This document shows, piece after piece, positions 57,530 to 64,000 of a stretch of DNA of 64,000 bases. Source of the DNA: Taudactylus pleione. Taxonomy: Eukaryota; Chordata; Amphibia; Anura; Myobatrachidae. Numbering within the stretch: the stretch's first letter is position 1; every line of letters begins with the position of its first letter. The DNA is taken from NCBI GenBank assembly GCA_031769625.1, contig JAUIMM010000566.1:2609001-2673000 (forward strand), in the 5' to 3' direction. The position numbers and the translations under genes were made by a program. The notes under the pieces are model-generated. The model was not told the origin of the DNA, did no database searches, and worked only from the letters and a program-made list of their open reading frames with translations.

Positions 57530-59155
57530 TATATACGTGCGGCTAAACACAGAAAATAATTTTTTTTTTGGTTTGGACTGGAGTGTACTTTGTGGGTTAC
57601 AGCACCCTTTAACGGTCAAGCCAGCCGGCCCTTTACTTATGACACAGGCGCACGCTTGGCACTACTTTGTTGATGCACGTGCGGCTACTGCGCACACAAT
57701 TCACAAACACAGAAAATAAATTTTTTTTGGTTTGGACTGGAGTGTACTTTCGGGGGTTACAGCACCCTTTAACGGTCAAGCCAGCCGGCCCTTTACTTAT
57801 GACACAGGCGCACGCTTGGTACTACTTTGTTGATGCACGTGCGGCTACTGCGCACACAATTCACAAACACAGAAAATAATTTTTTTTTGGTTTGGACTGG
57901 AGTGTACTTTCGGGGGTTACAGCACCCTTTAACGGTCAAGCCAGCCGGCCCTTTACTTATGACACAGGCGCACGCTTGGCACTACTTTGTTGATGCACGT
58001 GCGGCTACTGCGCACACAATTCACAAACACAGAAAATAATTTTTTTTATGGTTTGGACTGGAGTGTACTTTCGGGGGTTACAGCACCCTTAACGGTCAAG
58101 CCAGCCGGCCCTTTACTTATGACACAGGCGCACGCTTGGCACTACTTTGTTGATGCACGTGCGGCTACTGCGCACACAATTCACAAACACAGAAAATAAT
58201 TTTTTTTTTGGTTTGGACTGGAGTGTACTTTCGGGGGTTACAGCACCCTTAACGGTCAAGCCAGCCGGCCCTTTACTTATGACACAGGCGCACGCTTGGC
58301 ACTACTTTGTTGATGCACGTGCGGCTACTGCGCACACAATTCACAAACACAGAAAATAATTTTTTTTTTGGTTTGGACTGGAGTGTACTTTCGGGGGTTA
58401 CAGCACCCTTAACGGTCAAGCCAGCTGGCCCTTTACTTATGACACAGGCGCACGCTTGGCACTACTTTGTTGATGCACGTGCGGCTACTGCGCACACAAT
58501 TCACAAACACAGAAAATAATTTTTTTTTTGGTTTGGACTGGAGTGTACTTTCGGGGGTTACAGCACCCTTAACGGTCAAGCCAGCCGGCCCTTTACTTAT
58601 GACACAGGCGCACGCTTGGCACTACTTTGTTGATGCACGTGCGGCTACTGCGCACACAATTCACAAACACAGAAAATAATTTTTTTTTTGGTTTGGACTG
58701 GAGTGTACTTTCGGGGGTTACAGCACCCTTAACGGTCAAGCCAGCCGGCCCTTTACTTATGACACAGGCGCACGCTTGGCACTACTTTGTTGATGCACGT
58801 GCGGCTACTGCGCACACAATTCACAAACACAGAAAATAATTTTTTTTTTGGTTTGGACTGGAGTGTACTTTCGGGGGTTACAGCACCCTTAACGGTCAAG
58901 CCAGCCGGCCCTTTACTTATGACACAGGCGCACGCTTGGCACTACTTTGTTGATGCACGTGCGGCTACTGCGCACACAATTCACAAACACAGAAAATAAT
59001 TTTTTTTTTGGTTTGGACTGGAGTGTACTTTCGGGGGTTACAGCACCCTTAACGGTCAAGCCAGCCGGCCCTTTACTTATGACACAGGCGCACGCTTGGC
59101 ACTACTTTGTTTATGCACGTGCGGCTACTGCGCACACAATTCACAAACACAGAAA
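57530..59155. repeat. 160-bp tandem array inside the hAT element, about 10 copies
   Basis: Ten near-identical units with a period of about 160 bp; the phrase GGTTTGGACTGGAGTGTACT recurs at about 57571, 57729, 57890, 58050 and so on to 59010. Each unit contains CAAGCCAGCCGGCCC, ATGCACGTGCGG (with the palindrome GCACGTGC) and a T-run. Copies differ by only a few bases. The array lies between the TATA region at the right end and the transposase ATG at 57510, so it is transcribed leader or promoter-proximal DNA. Each unit has a 70-codon open frame on the plus strand, which I treat as a by-product of the repeat. Confidence 0.95.
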
Positions 59156-59505
59156 ATATATTATTTTTTTAGCACTTGGGGGGAGCACCCCTGATGGACA
59201 GAGCACCCCCTGGACAACACTGCAGCACTCCTTTAGGACTGGGACACTGCACAGGACTTTGGAGTGGACACAGCCCCTATGGAGAACTGACTGCACAACA
59301 CAGTCCAGCCAGCCCCTATGGACTTTGAAGTAGTGGACACAGCCCCTATTAACAACAGCAGCACAGCACAACACAGCCAGCCCCTATGGACTTTGAAGTA
59401 GTGGACAACAGCAGCACTACACTACACTACACTACACAGCCCTAACTCCCACCCTCCCTCTTCACTGTCCACAGCCGAGTGAGAAAATGGCGCCGACGTG
59501 GGTAC

Positions 59506-59513
59506 CTTATATA
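59506..59513 (-). promoter_or_regulatory. Putative TATA box for the hAT transposase
   Basis: On the minus strand the sequence reads TATATAAG about 160 bp inside the right end of the element and upstream of the transposase. The related relic has TATATAAAG at the equivalent place (17168-17176), with similar flanks (AAAATGGCGCCGA and CCAAAACCCGCGAGA on the plus strand). Conservation between the two supports a promoter role. Confidence 0.55.
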
Positions 59514-59929
59514 GGATCCAAAACCCGCGAGACTCGGAAGGCGGGATGATGACGTTTTGCCTCGATTTCAGATCCGAGTCAGGCGGGAAAAGTCGAGCCT
59601 GATTCGGATCGGACTCGGATCGGGGGGCTCGGGGGGGTTCGGATTTCAGAAATCCGAACCCGCTCACCCCTACTTTTAATACAGATATACTGAAAAACAC
59701 CTGACTATTTGCTTGTCCTGTTTTGATCCTCAAATTATTAACTGTATAACTTTTTTTTGTACGTGTTTACACTCAGTACAATATGTGGCAGCTTATAACT
59801 TTTTATTTGACTGACTATTAGGGGTAATTTTACTAAAGAGAGAGTTTTTAGAAGTGGAGATGTTGCCCTTAGCAACTAATCAGATTCTACTTAACATTTA
59901 ACTAGCACCTTCTAGAAGATAATAGCTAG

Positions 59930-61204
59930 CAGTGGCGGGCTGGGCCGGGGGCAGGGTGCCATGTGCCCCCCGGGCCGCAGCATCATGTGGGCCGCGGGCA
60001 GTCTGTGTCACTGTGACACAGACTGCACCGCGTGTGTAGCGCTGACCGGGCGGAGTTCGGTCAGCGCCACACAGCACAAACACACAGCCGCCGGCTCCGG
60101 CAGCTGTGTGTTTGATTTAGCAGCTGATGAGAGTCAGACAGACACTACAAGGGGGGGACTCCTGGGAGCACTACAAGGGGGGGACTCCTGGGAGCACTAC
60201 AGGGGGGGAATACTGGGAGCACTGCAAGGGGGGGACTCCTGGGAGCACTACAAGGGGGGGACTCCTGGGAGCACTACAAGGGGGGGAATACTGGGAGCAC
60301 TACAGGGGGGGAATACTACTGGGGGCACTACAAGGGGGGGACTCCTGGGAGCACTACAAGGGGGGGACTCCTGGGAGCACTACAAGGGGGGGAATACTAC
60401 TGGGGGCACTACAAGGGGGGGAATACTACTACTGGGGGGCACTACAAGGGGGGAATACTACTGGGGGCACTACAAGGGGGGGACTACTACTACTGGGGGC
60501 ACTACAAGGGGGGGACTACTGCTACTGCGGGCAGTACAAGGGGGGGACTACTACTACTGGGGGCACTACAAGGGCAGGACTACTACTACTGGGGGCACTA
60601 CAAGGGGGGACTACTACTGGGGGCACTACAAGGGGGGTACTACTACTAGGGGCACTACAAGGGGACTACTACTAGGGGCATTGCATAGGGGGGAGAGGAC
60701 TACTACTAGGGACACTACATAGGGGGGAGGGGACTACCACTGGGGGCACTGCATCGAGGGACCACTGCTGGGGGCTCTATATAAAGGGCAATAGTGGGGG
60801 TACTGCATAGCGGGAAGACTACAACTGGGGCCACTATTTAAGGGGCACTGCATAAGGGTTACCACTACTGGGGGCACTATTTAAGGGGCTTACTACTGGG
60901 GGCACAAGGGGCACTGCATAGGGGGGATCACTACTGGGGGCACTACTCGAGGCCTGCATAAGGGTGTCCTCCTGTGGCACAGGGTGGCACTGCATATGGG
61001 CACTACGACAGGGGGCTGCTCCTAATCTTTATTTTTACCTTACATTAATCCCATATGGACCCGCCTCCTCCCTAGAACACTTGAGGGTGGGGGGGGGGCT
61101 GTAGCACGCACGTTCTTTCGGGCACCCTGGCTACACGCTACTCCTCTGCCAGGGCCGCCTGCATGCATTTGCCCCCCAGGCTAAAAGTTGCCAGCCAGCC
61201 CCTG
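59930..61204. mobile_element. Non-autonomous hAT-type element with internal minisatellite, 1275 bp
   Basis: Begins CAGTGGCGGGCTGGGCC and ends with the complement of CAGGGGCTGGCTGGCAAC. It is flanked by an exact 8-bp duplication ATAGCTAG (59922-59929, 61205-61212). No transposase. Most of the interior is a GC-rich minisatellite. Confidence 0.9.
60146..60990. repeat. GC-rich minisatellite, about 25-bp unit (CTACAAGGGGGGGACTCCTG type)
   Basis: More than 25 units of the form GGGAGCACTACAAGGGGGGGACTCCT. They change gradually towards GGGGGCACTACAAGGGGGGACTACTACTACT and then decay from about 60720. Long open frames over it (up to 253 codons of Gly/Thr-rich peptide) are a consequence of the repeat. 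The G-runs of 6-8 could form G-quadruplexes. Confidence 0.93.
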
Positions 61205-61321
61205 ATAGCTAGAATCTGATTGGTTGCTATGGGCAACAACTCCAGTTCTAAAAATTCTCACTTTAGTAAATTTACCCCTTACAGTCTGGAAATTTTACCC
61301 CAAATATAAACATTACTATAA

Positions 61322-62148
61322 GGGCCTGATTCAGGTCGGTTCACAAGGCTGCGTTCACACGCATCGCGCTCGCTGTGAAAATATGCTAATGAATGCAATC
61401 TTACGGCAACTGCAGCTCTATACAGGGAAGTGTCTATAATGGGGGCAGGGTGTGCGGGGCACATGGGCCCCCGGGTCCAGGGGGACCGCACACCCTGCAC
61501 CCATATTATTTAAAACTCACCTGTCCGTGGTCCCGCATCGGGTGTCAGCACTGCACAGAACTCCGGAAAATGGCTGCCGCAGACATTTTTCCGGCGTTCT
61601 GCGCATGCGTAGTAGACTCTCGGCACAATCTAGTGCCCAGAGTCTACTACTTCTGTGGTGGCCGGCCAGCAGCGTCATTCGGCTGCCGGGGTGAGAGGAG
61701 GGAACCCTGCACGGGGAATGCACATGGGCCCCCTCCTCTCTTAAGACGCCCCTGGCTTTATACCAAGATGCCCATCACTGTATAAAGCCTGCCCACTTCC
61801 CATGACATGCATCTGCAAGTCAGCAAAAACATCGGTACCATCGAGTAACATCGGAACCATCCGCACAGTTGTGGTTGACCTATCGCAAGGGCTTATTTAT
61901 GCACGCCTCTGTAACGGCATTTAAATGCCCAGGCATGCCTGCGTTTCTCTGACCACCCCCTATCACCACCCTCAAACGGTCACTTCCTGTCAATCACTGT
62001 GTGAGGACTCTGCATGCTCACTGCGATCGCTTCCCAATCGCAGTGGCCGGTTCCCGCATGCGCACTGCGTCTTATACGCATGCGCAGATTGCAAACATCG
62101 GATGGCTGCGTCCGAATGCAGCCTTGCAAACCAACCTGAATCAGGCCC
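61322..62148. mobile_element. GGGCCTGATTCAG-family MITE with TAA target duplication
   Basis: Inverted ends GGGCCTGATTCAGG and CCTGAATCAGGCCC with TAA on each side (61319-61321, 62149-62151), a PIF/Harbinger-type signature. The inner arms contain GCATGCGCA-type motifs (for example CGCATGCGCACTGCG). A hAT-type element sits at 61423-61754. Confidence 0.85.
61423..61754. mobile_element. Small hAT-type element nested in a MITE
   Basis: Begins CAGGGAAGTGTCTATAATGG and ends CTTAAGACGCCCCTG. The flanks GCTCTATA and GCTTTATA are 7 of 8 identical. Same family as 23209-23552 (shared TATAATGGG, GCGCATGCG and TCTACT-rich interior). Confidence 0.8.
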
Positions 62149-62151
62149 TAA

Positions 62152-63230
62152 ATTTCCACTTTTTTTTGTTCTGTGCAGGTGGAGTGAGTTTAGTGTAACG
62201 CAGTGCTAGTGCATGGTGTGCTGAGTTCACCAAGTCCAGATGCACCCTTGAGCGTGTTGTAGGTGAATGGATGATGCAGATACTGCCTAATACATACCCT
62301 TTGTCCATACATCATGTCATCTGTGTCAAACCGCCTCAAGCAATCTGTTATAAAAGCAAAGGACAGAGAAAAACATTTTATTTATGTCCTGTTATCTGCC
62401 AATTTATACAGTACTGTATGTGCAACGTAATATACTGTAAATAAAAATAAGTTTGTGAGTAGAAATAAAAAATCATTTTCAGTTCAATTTGTAAATAAAA
62501 ACACTGTATAGCCTTTGTCGGCTGCGGGGCATACTATATTTTGACAAGCCCTTTCTATATTTATGACTTTTCTACCATTGATAAATTGATCTCAGTGAGC
62601 GGTTGCTCAATGAAAGTTGGAGTTAGCCCCCTCCCCACCCCATCACTGTGACCAGCGTCACAGACAGGGCACAGCCTCTCCTCCAAACTGTTCCCTTCTG
62701 TCAGCGCCTGGAGTTCACCTATGTGGCGCCGCGTAGGATGGGGGAGAGAGACATGGGGCATGAGAAAGGGGTTGGCAGAGAGAGACACTGTTTAGAGAGA
62801 TGTGTGGGTTGGGAGAGAGACACTGTTAAGGTAGAGAGAGACAGACAGGGTTAAACAGGAGAAGGGGGAAGAAGGGAGAAATATGGGAAGTTGGGGAACA
62901 GAGAGAGGAAACAAACTTTTTGGCAAAACAGCTAGTGACCCAGCGAGTTTAATACATCAGTGTCAATAATTCAACCATTCATAAAGGGTTTTAGAAGACC
63001 ATTACACCTAAAGTAATATATGCTGTGTGCAAATAGCTCCTAATATTATTTACAAACATATATTTATGTAGAAAAGTTTTAGAAGCTTATTAGAACAGGG
63101 GACATTTGAGATAAAGGGGGAAATGTACTAAAAGTTAACCGACGCTCATCGCCAGATTTACTAATCAGCAGTTTAATATTGCCCTCAATAATATTTTTAA
63201 TGGCAATGCGTTGGTCTGATTGCTCCCTGA
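62152..63230. other. Intron 6, AT-rich, nothing recognised
   Basis: GAGAGAGACACTG-type simple sequence at 62740-62860; otherwise no element ends. The KCNU1 S5 exon was looked for and not found. Confidence 0.45.
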
Positions 63231-63239
63231 ATTTGTATG

Positions 63240-64000
63240 TAGTTTAGTGGTACCCTTTATTTCTACTTCAGGGTCCATAGGGTATCCACAGGATACCTTG
63301 GGGTATAGGCGATGGCGGCAGACATCCAGGCACCACAGAGTTAAATTTTCAGCCTCCCAGGATGCACTGGGGTCCCTCTCCTATACCCCGCCCCCGAGCC
63401 TCAGGCCACTCAGTTTTCGTAGGTGCCTGGCCGGACCAGTCGCACCGTACAGAGGGGGGTCTTTTTAAGGCCCCTGAATATTTCTTCGCAGCTGTGGCTG
63501 CACAACTAGAGTGCTCCAGCATAGGACAGTCAGTATTGACGTCCATGCTGTCACTCCTACACCCCGCCGGTACCAGAACGCCGGTACCGATCCGGGGATG
63601 CTGGTAGGTAGCTGGGGTCACAGCTAGCGGTGATCCCCGGCTACCTGGACTGTGGCCGGATGCACGGGGAACAAGGTAAGCGGCGGGGTCCCACGGTGGG
63701 CACCCGCCGGTAACACAGTCCTGTTTGGTCCCCAGGCAGGGGGCTCCCTGGGGACCGGCTGCGCGTGGGGCCAGGTACTGATCCTGCGCCTTCCACTAGA
63801 CCACCAGGGACAGCGGGCCGCAGCATGTGCGGTACAGCGCGGCGTCCCAGGGGTTGATAGCACGCCAGGGGAGAACGCCTTCCCTGTCTCACAGCCGGCG
63901 TCTCCCCCGCTGCACAGTGCCATTCCACAGCGGTCTGAGCGGGCTGTGTCAGCGCTCCTCCCCCGGGCCCTGCCTTCTCTCTGCTCCTCGGTGGCCATTT
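63240..64000. other. GC-rich block at the right edge, unclassified
   Basis: Starts around CAGGGTCCATAGGGTATCCACAGGATACC and is GC-rich to the window end, with frames on both strands (81-124 codons) that have no domain. It may be the start of a dispersed repeat that continues outside. Confidence 0.35.

Larger units (their letters stand above)
53762..59672 (-). mobile_element. Complete autonomous hAT transposon, 5911 bp, in intron 6 of KCNU1
   Basis: Bounded by an exact 8-bp direct repeat CTTTTAAT (53754-53761 and 59673-59680), the size made by hAT transposases. The ends are inverted: TAGGGGTGTGC on the left, and TAGGGGTGAGC reading inwards from the right, 10 of 11 identical. Contents in transcription order (minus strand): terminal and TATA region (about 59480-59672), a proline- and serine-coding-like repeat-rich leader, a 160-bp tandem array (57530-59155), then the transposase ORF (57510 to 54397). 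The target duplication is undiverged and the ORF is open, so the insertion looks recent. Confidence 0.93.
59821..61278. mobile_element. PIF-like MITE split by a hAT-type insertion
   Basis: The ends GGGGTAATTTTACTAAAG and CTTTAGTAAATTTACCCC flank the unit, with TTA on both sides (59818-59820, 61279-61281), the target size and sequence of PIF/Harbinger elements. The two MITE halves (59821-59929 and 61205-61278) are separated by a 1275-bp insert. Confidence 0.88.

Noticed and set aside
57530..59155. CRISPR-like array
   Set aside because: Units are contiguous 160-bp repeats without unique spacers, inside a eukaryotic transposon. The other arrays (255, 7195, 43610) also lack spacer structure.
57667..59333. 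Series of identical 70-codon plus-strand ORFs, the last extending to 128 codons
   Set aside because: They recur exactly with the 160-bp repeat and lie antisense to the transposase leader; no domain, so repeat by-products.
59961..60722. Plus-strand ORFs of 182 and 253 codons, Gly/Thr-rich
   Set aside because: They are translations of the 25-bp minisatellite; unit length drift changes frame repeatedly.
63220..64000. Overlapping ORFs of 81-124 codons at the right edge
   Set aside because: GC-rich composition yields long frames on both strands; no recognisable domain or splice pattern, and none fits the missing KCNU1 pore exon.

Overview
The window looks like vertebrate nuclear DNA, most likely from a frog or other amphibian with a large, repeat-laden genome. 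The signs are short exons in long introns, GT-AG splice sites, hAT, Tc1/mariner and PIF/Harbinger-type DNA transposons with classical target duplications, a Hydra-type Ty1/copia relic, and dispersed palindromic repeats. The amphibian assignment is an inference; no species can be named from this sequence alone. I saw no rRNA, tRNA, CRISPR or bacterial-type gene.

One host gene is recognisable, on the plus strand from 26366 to 53437 and continuing past the right edge. It is the 5' part of KCNU1 (Slo3), the alkalinisation- and voltage-gated potassium channel. Six exons carry 623 coding bases (207 codons plus 2 nt): S0, the S0-S1 linker, S1, S2, S3 and S4. All five visible junctions keep phase, and the S4 sequence is Slo3-like rather than Slo1-like. 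The pore (S5-P-S6) and the cytosolic gating ring were not found here. Intron 6 is at least 10.5 kb.

Almost everything else is mobile DNA. Left flank (1-26350): minisatellites; a hAT-type element carrying a minisatellite (6878-8458); a copia relic (about 9325-13700) broken by a large palindromic repeat, a hAT-type element, a full-length Tc1 element (10968-12616) and a further insert; a LINE 3' fragment; a rearranged relic of an autonomous hAT element (about 14200-17329); a minus-strand Tc1 relic (19685-20650); a foldback element (22510-23165); and many small elements.

Introns 1-5 hold nested palindromic MITEs (notably 26943-28872), a hAT-type element with a GATA-rich array (34555-35813) and several copies of a 'GGGCCTGATTCAG' PIF-like family.

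Intron 6 holds the most striking object: a complete 5911-bp hAT transposon (53762-59672) with an exact 8-bp target duplication. It has an uninterrupted 1037-codon BED-finger transposase on the minus strand, a ten-copy 160-bp tandem array upstream of the start codon, and a TATA box near the right end. Just beyond it, a PIF-like MITE (59821-61278) contains a hAT-type element with its own minisatellite, and another MITE (61322-62148) contains a second hAT-type insert. The many nested insertions with readable target duplications let the order of events be reconstructed.
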